From Pseudomonadota bacterium (GTDB lineage Bacteria; Pseudomonadota; Gammaproteobacteria; Steroidobacterales; Steroidobacteraceae), in contig JAKBCE010000012.1 in the NCBI GenBank assembly GCA_021808195.1, forward strand, positions 29,254-93,253: a stretch of DNA of 64,000 bases. The letters are read 5' to 3'. Numbering within the stretch: the stretch's first letter is position 1; each line of letters starts with the position of its first letter. Positions 27,413 through 35,997 of this stretch are shown one piece after another. The notes under the pieces were generated by a model. That model saw only the letters and a list, made by a program, of their open reading frames with translations. It was not told the DNA's origin and ran no database searches. The position numbers were made by a program, and so were the translations under genes.

Positions 27413-29284
27413 ATGTACGAGATTGTGAAGAAGATGGCGATCATTCTGGTCTATTCGAGTGCTTTGGCATTAGTCGGCTGCGGGGGAGGCTCATCCTCAT
27501 CGAGCGGTACCTCCGGTACCGGAGGATCGGGCAATGCTGGAGCGACCAGCAGCTATACGATCGGCGGTACGGTGAGCGGACTGCCGAGTGGTCAGACCGT
27601 GACGCTTGCCGACAATGGCGGCGATGCGCTCAATATTACGGCGAGCGGGCCCTTTACGTTCTCGACTTCTTTGGCCACGGGTGCAACGTACTCGGTGACC
27701 GTGCAATCGAGTACCAGTGGTACGACCTGTTCAGTGAGTAATGGAAGTGGGACAGTGGCTTCGGTCACCGTGACAAGTGTGCTGGTCACGTGCGCCGCCG
27801 CTTCTCCCCCGACCTACACGGTCGGCGGCACCGTTTCGGGCCTCGCCTCCGGCGCCACTGCCACGTTGCTCGACAATGGCTCGGACGCACTTCCCGTGAG
27901 TAGCAATGGCACATTTACCTTTTCGACCGCGTTGAGTTCTGGCACCGCTTACGCCGTGACGGTAGGCACGCAGCCCACCGGGCAGAGTTGTGCCGTGACT
28001 GCAGGCAGCGGTACGGTCGGGGCCTCGAATGTCACCACGGTGGCGGTCAGTTGCACTGCTGTGACATACCACGAAACCGTTCTGCACTCATTCGGAAACT
28101 CCGACGGCAGCAATCCGCTGGGTGCCCTGATCATGGACCGTGCTGGAAATCTGTACGGAGCGACACTGAACGGTGGACCGAACGGAGAGGGAACCGTATT
28201 TGAGTTCAGCCCACCATCCGCTCCCAGTGGAACATGGACGGAGAGTATTCTCTATTCGTTTCCTGCCCTCACCGATGGGTCAAATCCCACTGGTGGGCTG
28301 GTCATGGACGGCGCCGGAAACCTATACGGAATGACTGAATTTGGCGGTGATCTGGGGTGCACGACCGCGCAGACCGGTTGCGGCGTCGTGTATGAGCTCA
28401 GTCCGCCGGCCAGTGCAGGGACCGCCTGGACCGAGACCGTTCTGTACGCATTTACGGGGGGAAATGACGGCAAGTTCCCGCCGGGCTCTTTGATCATGGA
28501 TAGCGTAGGGAATCTCTATGGGTCGACCGCGCAAGGCGGCGCCAACGGCGGCGGAACGGTGTTCGAACTCGTCCGTCCCGGAAGCTCAGGTAGCAGTTGG
28601 ACGTTGAACGTGCTGCATGCCTTCGGAGGCAGTGGAGATGGCGTGAAACCGTTAACTCTCATCATGGATGGAGGCGGAAATCTCTACGGGATGACGGAAT
28701 TGGGTGGTGACATTTCGTGCAGCGGAAGCGGTGGGCAGGGCTGCGGCATCGTGTTCGAGCTTTCCCCAACGGCAACGGCAGGACTTTGGACCGAGAGCAT
28801 ATTACACACCTTCGGCCTGAGCAGCACCGACGGGCAAGAGCCGGTGAGTACGCTGATCCTGGCTCCTAGCGGCAACCTGTACGGCACAACCAATGGCGGC
28901 GGGGTAAATCAATTCGGGACCCTCTTTGAGTTGAGTCCGCCATCCGTTTCCGGTGGCAGCTGGACCGACACGCTTCTGTATGCATTCGCTGGAGGAAACG
29001 ATGGCGCGTTCCCCGGATCCAATCTGATTATGGATAGTGCCGGAGATCTGTTCGGCACAACAGGGCTGGGCGGTTTGGCGAACGGCGGAACCGTGTTCGA
29101 GGCCAGTCCGCCCGCGAGTGCGGGTGGGGCCTGGACTGAGTCGGTGCTGCACAGCTTCCTGAACGACAGTACGGACGGAGACGGACCAGGGGGATTAGTG
29201 GCCGACAAGGCGGGAAATTTCTACGGTGTGACGCAATTAGGGGGGGCATACTCCGCTGGCATCTTGTACGAGATCAGCCCGTGA
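27413..29284 (+). CDS. Repeat-rich surface lipoprotein (GloVer-type tandem repeats)
   Basis: A 623-residue secreted protein. The ATG at 27413 has AGGA upstream and gives a lipoprotein signal ending LALVGC, so Cys is near residue 23, followed by a Gly/Ser linker. Two about-80-residue beta domains follow (YTIGGTVSGLPSGQTVTL and YTVGGTVSGLASGATATL). Then come about eight 45-60-residue repeats of the pattern VLHSFG..DG..P...LIMD.AGNLYG.T..GG...GTVFELSPP. These match the choice-of-anchor GloVer repeats, probably a beta-propeller. The role is unknown; carbohydrate or surface interaction is a guess. An earlier in-frame start at 27374 would spoil the signal. Confidence 0.82.
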   Translation: MYEIVKKMAIILVYSSALALVGCGGGSSSSSGTSGTGGSGNAGATSSYTIGGTVSGLPSGQTVTLADNGGDALNITASGPFTFSTSLATGATYSVTVQSSTSGTTCSVSNGSGTVASVTVTSVLVTCAAASPPTYTVGGTVSGLASGATATLLDNGSDALPVSSNGTFTFSTALSSGTAYAVTVGTQPTGQSCAVTAGSGTVGASNVTTVAVSCTAVTYHETVLHSFGNSDGSNPLGALIMDRAGNLYGATLNGGPNGEGTVFEFSPPSAPSGTWTESILYSFPALTDGSNPTGGLVMDGAGNLYGMTEFGGDLGCTTAQTGCGVVYELSPPASAGTAWTETVLYAFTGGNDGKFPPGSLIMDSVGNLYGSTAQGGANGGGTVFELVRPGSSGSSWTLNVLHAFGGSGDGVKPLTLIMDGGGNLYGMTELGGDISCSGSGGQGCGIVFELSPTATAGLWTESILHTFGLSSTDGQEPVSTLILAPSGNLYGTTNGGGVNQFGTLFELSPPSVSGGSWTDTLLYAFAGGNDGAFPGSNLIMDSAGDLFGTTGLGGLANGGTVFEASPPASAGGAWTESVLHSFLNDSTDGDGPGGLVADKAGNFYGVTQLGGAYSAGILYEISP

Positions 29285-29326
29285 CCGGGTGTAGAGTACG
29301 AGCGGGTCAGGCGGGGGGGACGCCTC

Positions 29327-29815
29327 CTACAGTCGCCCGGGCAGATGCAGCGCGAAGCGCGCCCCACCGAGGGGCGCGGTATCGACGGCAAGGGATCCGC
29401 CGTAGAGCTCCACCGTCTCTCTCACCATCGCCAGACCGAGGTCGTGTCCGGGCACGATTTCATCCGTGCGCACGCCCCGCTCGAGCACACGCGCGCGATT
29501 CTCGGCGGAGATCCCCGGCCCGTCATCCTCGACAAGGATCGTCATGTTCTCCTGCAACAGCCCCGGCCGGGTCGACCTCAACGGTCAGGCGCACGCGCTG
29601 CGCGCACCACTTGCAGGCATTGTCGAGCAAGTTACCGAGCATCTCCATCAGATCAGCGCGGTCACCGGCGAACTGACAGGCCGCGCTCACCGCGAGTTCG
29701 AGCGAGAGGTCCTTGTGGCGGTAGACCTTCAGCAGCGCAGCGCGCAGATCGGCCGCCACCGGGACCGGAATTGAGCAACCGGTCCACGGTCGTGCGCGGA
29801 TTCGGGACATGAGGG
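29327..29815 (-). pseudogene. Truncated, frameshifted sensor histidine kinase (PhoQ-like)
   Basis: Only the C-terminal ATPase domain survives, in two frames. The upstream part reads RAALLKVYRHKDLSLEL, then the N box DLMEMLGNLLDNACKWC. Near 29540-29575 the frame shifts and the other frame continues with TILVEDDGPGIS, RARVLERGVRTDE, HDLGLAMVRETVELYGG and GGARFALHLPGR. The sensor, membrane and His-box regions are missing. The normal G2 motif GxGLG has become HDLGLA. It is clearly a relic. Confidence 0.85.
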
Positions 29816-29936
29816 CGTTGGTCCTATCGATCGGACAAAGAGTATTAAGCAACTTTAGGAGTCCCATGGTGGGCGGTTGCACCGCATAGCCCGTGTGAAG
29901 CGGATGACCGGTAGCGATTGATGACGCACGCTGCGG

Positions 29937-29951
29937 CGCACAATTTGTGCG
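29937..29951. promoter_or_regulatory. Inverted repeat upstream of the uspA-emrA/emrB operon
   Basis: CGCACAA-T-TTGTGCG is a perfect inverted repeat with a single central base, about 240 bp before the emrA start. Its size suits a dimeric TetR or MarR-type repressor. No regulator gene adjoins it, so the binder is unknown. Nothing else is recognisable in 29816-30190. Confidence 0.45.
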
Positions 29952-30190
29952 AGACGTTGCAATTAATGCGGAAATGATACACGCGCAGAATGCGGCACAT
30001 CGCGCAGCTCCCGCCCGAGAGGTGCGGCGCGCAGGGGGGGCGATTCAGTGGCGGGCTTACCGTCTAGCGGCTGCTGGGTCGGATTTTCCGCAGCGCCTTA
30101 GAATCGGCATAATATGCGGCGGGGGGATGCTCGGGCTCAAGGTGAGACTGCGAGTCTCGCCCGCGGCTGCGGTTCGAAGAAGGGCGGACG

Positions 30191-31843
30191 GTGTACCAGC
30201 GAATTCTCCTGGCCTACGACGGCTCGATCGAGGGGCGTACGGCGTTGCGCGAGGGCGCGCTGCTGGCGAGGCGATTTGGCGCGCAGGTGTTCGTTCTTTC
30301 GGTTATGGCGGAAACGGCCGGTACGAAGCTCGGCGAGGGCATCGGCGGAGGCGGCATCGCGCAGCTACGCGTGGAGTACGAACGTGTACTGCAACAGGGT
30401 ATGGAGCGGCTCGCGGCGCTCGGATTTCAGGCGGCAGGCAAGCTCGTTATCGGTGAGCCGGCCCGAGAGATCGCCGCGTACGCTGAGCAGGTTAACGCGG
30501 ATCTGGTTGTGGTCGGACACCGCCACCAAAGCGCGATCGGGCGGTGGTGGTCCGGGTCGAGCGGGGTCTATCTCAGCGATCACACTCGCTGCAGCCTGCT
30601 GGTTTGCAAAAACGTCATCGACGACGCGCACTTCGCAAGCTTGCTGGCGCAGAGTGCTGCGCCCGGGATTGCCAAGTGGGAGGCGGCTCACCACGGTGCG
30701 TCGAGTGGCGATGATGGGGTAGGGGGCACGGCCGGCAAAGCGGCGTCGGACGCTCGGCCGCCGACGCACTCGCCGTCCCCCATGCCAGAGCCGGCTCAGG
30801 CTGCACCTCCGCCTTCTGCGAGACGGCGACGACTTCGGGCGCTGCTGTTTATGCTGTTGCCGCTGGCGCTGATCGCCGCGCTCATCGTCTACGCCCTTGG
30901 TGGAGAAACCGTTACGACTGATAACGCATACGTTGAAGCCAACACCGTGGGCATTTCGACGGACGTATCGGGCATCGTAGCCCGAGTGTACGCAAAGGAG
31001 AATCAGCACGTCACGCGTGGCCAGATCCTTTACACTCTGCGCGATCGGAAATATCGCTTCGCCCTGGATCGCGCCACGGCGCAGCTCACTGCGGTGCGCG
31101 ATAAGTTGATCGGAGAGCAGGCCAGCTATCGAGAGATGTTGGCGAAAATCGCGCAAGCCAGGTACGACCTGGCTTACTACCGCAAGCAATTTCATCGCGC
31201 CCGCATCCTCGTCCCCGTGCATGCGGTCTCTCGCACGCACTATGAGACCACGGACCGCGATCTCGAGCGCGCACGAGAAACATTGGCATCGCTCAACGAG
31301 CAGCTCGCTGCCATTGATGCCAGCCTCAACGAGCATCCGACCGGTCCGGTGGAGCAGTACCCGCAGTATCTGAGCGCACTGGCGGCGCGCAACGAGGCGG
31401 CACGTGAGCTTGCCCACACCACTGTGCGGGCACCGTTTGATGGGGTCGTGACAATGGTGCCAACCATCCAGCCCGGCAGTTATCTTGCAGCGTCTGTCAC
31501 GGCGTTTTATCTGGTGGATACTGACGTGGTGTGGGTGAGAGCGGATCCGAAGGAAACTGCTCTGACCTACGTGCGTCCTGGGCAGGCGGTGACCGTGACC
31601 ATCGATACCTATCCCGGGCAGACATGGCATGGCAAGGTGGCGAGCATCGGTCCGGCGGCAGCGCAACAGTTCTCTCTACTGCCGGCACAGAACACGAGCG
31701 GCAACTGGGTGAAGGTCGTGCAGCGCATTCCGCTGCGCATCGCCGTCGATGCGAGCGATCGGAATCTGCCGCCGCTGCGCGCCGGGATGAGTGCGGAGGT
31801 GAGTATCGACACCGGCCACGCGCGGGGCTGGTCCATACTCTGA
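30191..31843 (+). CDS. Universal stress protein - EmrA/HlyD fusion efflux adaptor
   Basis: A 550-residue two-part protein. Residues 2-140 form a UspA domain (RILLAYDGSIEGRTALREGA, VIGEPAREIAAYAEQVNADLVVVGHRH, then SLLV). Residues 141-210 are a low-complexity Pro/Ala/Ser linker. A membrane helix spans about 214-236 (LLFMLLPLALIAALIVYAL). Residues 240-550 are an EmrA-type adaptor: TTDNAYVEANTVGISTDVSG, a helical hairpin, TVRAPFDGVVTMVPTIQPGSYL and GMSAEVSIDTG. Topology puts UspA in the cytosol and the adaptor in the periplasm. The GTG start at 30191 begins exactly at the UspA domain. There is no stop or frame change between the parts. It pairs with the MFS gene 12 bp downstream. Confidence 0.9.
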   Translation: MYQRILLAYDGSIEGRTALREGALLARRFGAQVFVLSVMAETAGTKLGEGIGGGGIAQLRVEYERVLQQGMERLAALGFQAAGKLVIGEPAREIAAYAEQVNADLVVVGHRHQSAIGRWWSGSSGVYLSDHTRCSLLVCKNVIDDAHFASLLAQSAAPGIAKWEAAHHGASSGDDGVGGTAGKAASDARPPTHSPSPMPEPAQAAPPPSARRRRLRALLFMLLPLALIAALIVYALGGETVTTDNAYVEANTVGISTDVSGIVARVYAKENQHVTRGQILYTLRDRKYRFALDRATAQLTAVRDKLIGEQASYREMLAKIAQARYDLAYYRKQFHRARILVPVHAVSRTHYETTDRDLERARETLASLNEQLAAIDASLNEHPTGPVEQYPQYLSALAARNEAARELAHTTVRAPFDGVVTMVPTIQPGSYLAASVTAFYLVDTDVVWVRADPKETALTYVRPGQAVTVTIDTYPGQTWHGKVASIGPAAAQQFSLLPAQNTSGNWVKVVQRIPLRIAVDASDRNLPPLRAGMSAEVSIDTGHARGWSIL

Positions 31844-31855
31844 GAGGGTACGGCG

Positions 31856-33394
31856 GTGGCAGATGAGCTGAGCCCAAGCACCCCCAATCGCGCTGGCATC
31901 ACGCTCTGCGTGATGCTTGCGACTCTCATGCAGTCGCTCGATACGACGATTGCCAACGTGGCGCTGCCCCACATGCAAGGGAGCCTGGCGGCGAGCCAGG
32001 ACCAGATTGATTGGGTGCTGACATCCTATATCGTGGCGGCGGCGATCGCGACGCCGCTCACCGGGTTCCTGACGGCTCGTCTGAGTCTAAAACGACTTTT
32101 CATCATATCAGTGGCTGGGTTCACTGTTGCTTCCATGCTTTGTGGGTTGGCGCAGTCGGTGACGGAGATCGTTCTCTTTCGCTGGCTGCAGGGATTGTTC
32201 GGCGCTGCTCTGGTGCCGCTCTCGCAGACCGTATTGCTGAATATCAATCCGCCACAGCGACAGGGTTCGGCAATGGCGGCTTGGGGCATGGCGGTCATGG
32301 CAGCGCCCATCCTCGGCCCGGTGCTCGGCGGCTGGCTCACCGAGGATTACAGCTGGCGCTACGTCTTTTACATCAACCTGCCGATCGGAGTCGTTGCGCT
32401 TCTTGGCATGGTAGCCTTCCTTCCGGAGGCGCGGCGCCGCAGCCAGACACGGCTCGACTGGATCGGCTTCGTCAGCCTGAGCGTCGCGATTGCGGCTTTG
32501 CAGGTGATGCTCGATCGAGGGCAGGAGCTCGACTGGTTGGGCTCCAAGGAAATCGTCGTCGAGGCGATCGTGGCAGGATCGGCGTTCTATGTCTTCCTGG
32601 TGCACACCTTTACGGCGCGCGAGCCATTTCTCAGACCTTCATTGTTCCGCGACCGAAACTTCAGCGCTGGCGTGATCTTCGTGGCGATTGTCGGGCTGAC
32701 TTTCTACGCCTCCCTGGCGCTGCAACCACCTTATCTGCAGGACCTCATGAACTACCCAGTCATCACGGCCGGGTTCGTGATGGGTCCCAGAGGCATCGGC
32801 ACCATGTTCGCCATGACGATCGTCGGCAAGCTGATTGGCCGCGCCGACACCCGAGTGCTGCTCGGCATCGGACTGGGACTTTCAGCATGGTCCTTCTATC
32901 TCATGACGGGGTGGACGCCGGATGTATCGAGTTGGTCGGTGATATGGGTCGGGGTCCTCCAAGGCGTGGGATTGGGCTTTCTCTTTACCCCTCTCAGTGT
33001 CGTATCGTTGTCGACGCTCTCGCCCGGTGTACGGCCGGAAGGCGCCGGATTCTACAATCTGGCGCGCAACGTCGGCTCTAGCGTCGGCATTTCCATTGTT
33101 GGCGTAGTGCTTGCACGCACTACTCAGACCAACCATGCGGCCATTACGCAGTACGTCACGGCGGTCAGCCCGCAGTTTCGCAATCCACAAGTGGCACAGG
33201 CCCTCAGTCCCTTCACAGCCTCCGGCCGCGCCGCACTCGACGCGCTGATCATGCAGCAATCGCAGGTGATCGCCTACATCGACGACTATAAGTTCCTGAT
33301 GATCGCCACGCTTGCCGTGATCCCGTTGCTCATGGTGTTCAAGGGGCGGTCCGATGCCCCGAGCTCGGAGCATTCAACGGTGGCGGAAATTTGA
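31856..33394 (+). CDS. emrB: DHA2-family MFS multidrug exporter (EmrB-like)
   Basis: A 512-residue proton antiporter with 14 predicted membrane helices. Family motifs are visible: LDTTIANVALPHMQGSL in helix 1, DQIDWVLTSYIVAAAIATP, RWLQGLFGAALVPLSQ, motif C GMAVMAAPILGPVLGGWLTE, and WRYVFYINLPIG. With the UspA-EmrA protein it would form an EmrAB-type exporter that needs an outer-membrane channel from elsewhere, such as the NodT protein. GTG start at 31856, 12 bp after emrA, so one operon. Confidence 0.92.
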   Translation: MADELSPSTPNRAGITLCVMLATLMQSLDTTIANVALPHMQGSLAASQDQIDWVLTSYIVAAAIATPLTGFLTARLSLKRLFIISVAGFTVASMLCGLAQSVTEIVLFRWLQGLFGAALVPLSQTVLLNINPPQRQGSAMAAWGMAVMAAPILGPVLGGWLTEDYSWRYVFYINLPIGVVALLGMVAFLPEARRRSQTRLDWIGFVSLSVAIAALQVMLDRGQELDWLGSKEIVVEAIVAGSAFYVFLVHTFTAREPFLRPSLFRDRNFSAGVIFVAIVGLTFYASLALQPPYLQDLMNYPVITAGFVMGPRGIGTMFAMTIVGKLIGRADTRVLLGIGLGLSAWSFYLMTGWTPDVSSWSVIWVGVLQGVGLGFLFTPLSVVSLSTLSPGVRPEGAGFYNLARNVGSSVGISIVGVVLARTTQTNHAAITQYVTAVSPQFRNPQVAQALSPFTASGRAALDALIMQQSQVIAYIDDYKFLMIATLAVIPLLMVFKGRSDAPSSEHSTVAEI

Positions 33395-33556
33395 GTTTCT
33401 GCGTCCGGAGCCGCGCACCCACTCTGGATTCGGAAATTGAGATCGCCCAAAAGAGCCGGTCCTTGGGAGTCGGCTGGTCGCAGCGTTCGGTTGGCTGCCG
33501 CTCACGCATGAAGCAGGGTCGGGGGCCGATGAGCGGAAGACCGCGGGTATCTCAGG

Positions 33557-33960
33557 CATGAGCTGCAAGAGAATGACTTGCTCGACAATTTCGCAGATAG
33601 CGGTGAAGACGGCAGTCACTTGGCGGAAGCACAGCCGTACGAGCTGATCAGGCTTGATGTGCAGCTGCCAGGGCGCGACGGCTGGAGCGTGGCGACGGAT
33701 CTGCGACGCCGGGGTATCGCGGGCGACCGGTCCTGTTCCTGACGGCTCGTGGTGTGGTTCGGGACCGTGCGAATGGGCTCGATCTCGGCGCGGATGACTA
33801 CCTCGGGAGGCTCTTTGCCTTTCCGCAGTTCTTGGCGCGCATGAGATCGCTTCTGAGGCGCGGAGCGGCCAAGCACTCGAGCATTTTTGCGCTTCGCCGG
33901 TCTCGAATTCATCTTGGGCGCCACTAGGCGCGACGTGCGGGACGGCGGCATCGACATTGA
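33557..33960 (+). pseudogene. Decayed OmpR/PhoP-type response regulator
   Basis: Homology is spread over three frames. The first reads SGEDGSHLAEAQPYELI, then [12 protein letters not shown] with the phospho-acceptor Asp region. Near 33735 a shift leads to [23 protein letters not shown] and [13 protein letters not shown]. Near 33885 another shift leads to [19 protein letters not shown], the start of the winged-helix domain. The N-terminal acidic pair and the DNA-binding C-terminus are missing. K in the conserved LxKPF position is changed (GRLFAF). Confidence 0.78.
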
Positions 33961-34723
33961 GCGCACCCGCATGAATGACATACGGGACATCACCGCCTCG
34001 GCTGCGACCGCCGTGGATGGCGTCACGCAGAACCTCGGAGGCGCTCTCGTGCTTCCGTTCGTGCGCTACCCGGCGATCAACGTCGCGATCCGGCAGAATC
34101 GCGACTGGCTGCGCGAGTCCGCGGCACAATTGCGCAGCCGCCGATTGGGCATCGGCGCGCGCCCGGTGGCCTTCGCGCTGAGCAATGTCGCTCAGAGCCA
34201 GGTGGCAATCGATGAGCCGACTCACCTCGAGAGTACCCGCTTGCAGGTCCAGGAGGTCGTCGTGCAATTGCGGCTCGATGAGGCCCCGACCGTCTCGCCG
34301 ACGTGGACGCCGTCCTCGCGGCGCGACTCGGTCAACGGGGTTGAGTTATTTTGGTATCGTGCGTGGACCTGGAGCCTTGGCTTTGCATCATGGTACGCCA
34401 GAAGAGGGTCGGTTAGCAGGAAGAGTTCCAACAACTTCGCCTTCTGCAATACCGTGTGTTGTGAACATCCGTGAGTCGAGCCGCATGTGGAGCGCTGCAA
34501 GCGTGAGGACGGAGCGTCGCTGTCACCAGGCAGGATAATGCCGTAACCTCATGAATCATCTGGAGTTCGAGGTGACATCAATGAGTTCCGCCGAGCGCTT
34601 GTTTTCGGTAGGGACCGGAATCTGGTTGGGTTGACGGACCCGGTGATAGTAATGGTTCAACCGCGAGCGGCCGCGTGAGGCTGCGGCAGTACCGCCGCAG
34701 ATGCGCAGCAAGTGATGGGAAGC
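33961..34723. other. Region of uncertain, probably degraded DNA
   Basis: A plus-strand open frame continues to 34474 beyond the response-regulator relic (NDIRDITASAATAVDGVTQ, then ALSNVAQSQVAID). It looks helical but matches no family I can name. It may be a fused remnant of another gene. Minus-strand frames over it look like shadows. No functional gene is claimed. Confidence 0.35.
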
Positions 34724-34764
34724 GTTGCATGTAATGCGATTGCATGGTACGTTGCATGTAACGC
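34724..34764. repeat. Triple TTGCATG repeat, probable TA operator
   Basis: GTTGCATGTAATGC at 34724-34737 recurs as GTTGCATGTAACGC at 34751-34764, 27 bp apart. A third copy of the core, TTGCATGGTA, lies between at 34740-34749. The last repeat ends 19 bp before the mazE-like start, where a toxin-antitoxin autoregulatory site would be expected. Confidence 0.6.
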
Positions 34765-34783
34765 TCTGCCAAACCGGAATTCA

Positions 34784-35008
34784 ATGACCCGCAAGTCCAC
34801 AAATGCACGCGTTCAGAAGCACCGTGAGGCGTTGCGCAGGGCGGGACTGCGGCCCGTGCAGATCTGGGTGCCGGACACACGCAGGACTGATTTTGCCCGG
34901 CAGTGTCGCAACCAGTCGCGGCGTGTCGCCGCTGCCGACCGTGCCGATTTGGAGCTGTCGCATTTCCTGGAGGAGGCTTTGACCGCCGTCGATGGCTGGA
35001 GCGCATGA
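34784..35008 (+). CDS. MazE-family antitoxin (DUF3018)
   Basis: A 74-residue antitoxin with the DUF3018 pattern VQKHREALRRAGLRPVQIWVPDTR, a ribbon-helix-helix-like DNA-binding and dimerisation region, followed by an acidic C-terminus (DRADLELSHFLEEAL) that should occupy the toxin. The ATG at 34784 begins the conserved basic segment. Its stop overlaps the toxin start in ATGA, so antitoxin and toxin are co-translated. The repeated TTGCATG elements directly upstream are a likely autoregulation site. Confidence 0.85.
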   Translation: MTRKSTNARVQKHREALRRAGLRPVQIWVPDTRRTDFARQCRNQSRRVAAADRADLELSHFLEEALTAVDGWSA

Positions 35009-35388
35009 GTTCCCGCTCGAATAAAGTCTCCGATTCGACATCCTCCCGCCGTCTGCGACCCGCCAGACGGGGTGATCTCGTCACCATCGCCCTATCAGGG
35101 GATTTCGGCAAGCCGCGCCCCGCGCTGATCCTCCAGGCGGATCAGTTTGCCGGCACAGCCACCGTGACCGTCCTGCTGGTGTCCAGCACTCTGGTTGAGG
35201 CACCACTACTAAGGGTGACAGTGCAGCCAAACGGCGAAAATGGCTTGCGGAGCCCCTCGCAGGTGATGATCGACAAGGCAATGACCGTGAAGCGCGATAA
35301 ACTCGGGCAGGCCTTCGGGCGCATCGATTCCGCGGCGTTACTTGAGATCGAACGGTGTCTTGCCGTGTTCCTGGGCATCGCCAAGTGA
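35005..35388 (+). CDS. MazF/PemK-family endoribonuclease toxin
   Basis: Predicted ribosome-independent mRNA interferase of 127 residues. After a basic Ser-rich N-terminal extension of about 18 residues comes the MazF barrel: ARRGDLVTIALSGDFGKPRPALILQAD, with the conserved G-D and K-P-R-P elements, then VLLVSSTLV, SQVMIDKAMTVKRDKLGQAFGRID and a final helix. All the expected core residues appear present, so the toxin looks intact. The recognition sequence cannot be predicted. Confidence 0.88.
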   Translation: MSSRSNKVSDSTSSRRLRPARRGDLVTIALSGDFGKPRPALILQADQFAGTATVTVLLVSSTLVEAPLLRVTVQPNGENGLRSPSQVMIDKAMTVKRDKLGQAFGRIDSAALLEIERCLAVFLGIAK

Positions 35389-35730
35389 CAATCGCGCTTG
35401 CCGCTGAGTAATAATGCGCTGAAAACGCGAAGCGATTCGGGATCTGTTCGTCTTGCCAAATCGTTCGCGGTGAATCCACATTTGTCTTCAAAGGCCTGGT
35501 CGGATCAAAATCAAGTGCGTAAGGTGATTGTCTTGGAGCCACGCCTACTCATACGAAATTCGTGCTCTCGAGTTTCCGGTGAACCCACCGGATCTTCCTT
35601 AAATCCGCGCATCTGAAGTTCGCCTGCCGAGTGTCGAGTGCCTGTTTGCTGCGGAATTCAGCCAGGGAGTCGAGATACCATGGGGTCGCGGCAGGGATCG
35701 CGGACCTGCCGCCGTCACAGCGTGCTCGCC
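35389..35730. other. Interval between two TA modules, no gene seen
   Basis: 342 bp between the convergent MazF toxin and BrnA antitoxin genes. Short open frames carry no recognisable features. The sequence is less GC-rich than its surroundings near 35395-35560, consistent with accessory DNA. Confidence 0.4.
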
Positions 35731-35997
35731 TCAGCGCCTCTGCGAGGCGACGTACCGCTTCAGTGCGTTGTCCAAACGGGTCTGCCAGCCTGGGCCGGTG
35801 GCACGGAAAAACTCCAGCACATCCTTCGAGATCCGCACCGTCGTCTGCGTCTTCTGGCCGGATCCGGCCGGCCGGCCACGGCGCACGAGCTTTTTTCCAT
35901 GGTAAAGGTTCGCTTCGGCGATCCACTTGTCGGTGATCTGCGGGGCATCGTCGGGATCACGCCAGGTTCGACGCGAGCTTTTTGATTTCACGGTCAT
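35731..35997 (-). CDS. brnA: BrnA-family antitoxin
   Basis: An 88-residue antitoxin of the BrnA/DUF4415 family. It has the characteristic DDAPQITDKWIAEANLYHGKK toxin-binding part, GRPAGSGQKTQTTVRISKDVLEFFRATGPGWQTRLDNALKRYV, and a ribbon-helix-helix DNA-binding C-terminus. The gene overlaps the 3' end of the brnT frame by 41 bp, as usual for brnTA. It appears intact although its cognate toxin is frameshifted. Confidence 0.88.
   Translation of the reverse strand: MTVKSKSSRRTWRDPDDAPQITDKWIAEANLYHGKKLVRRGRPAGSGQKTQTTVRISKDVLEFFRATGPGWQTRLDNALKRYVASQRR

Noticed and set aside
30365..31666. A 433-residue minus-strand frame in the UspA-EmrA gene
   Set aside because: Antisense to a well-supported fusion protein; Arg/His/Cys-rich with no domain.
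33374..34267. A 297-residue minus-strand frame after emrB
   Set aside because: It lies opposite the response-regulator homology, which is recognisable on the plus strand, and its own composition is low-complexity without a fold pattern.
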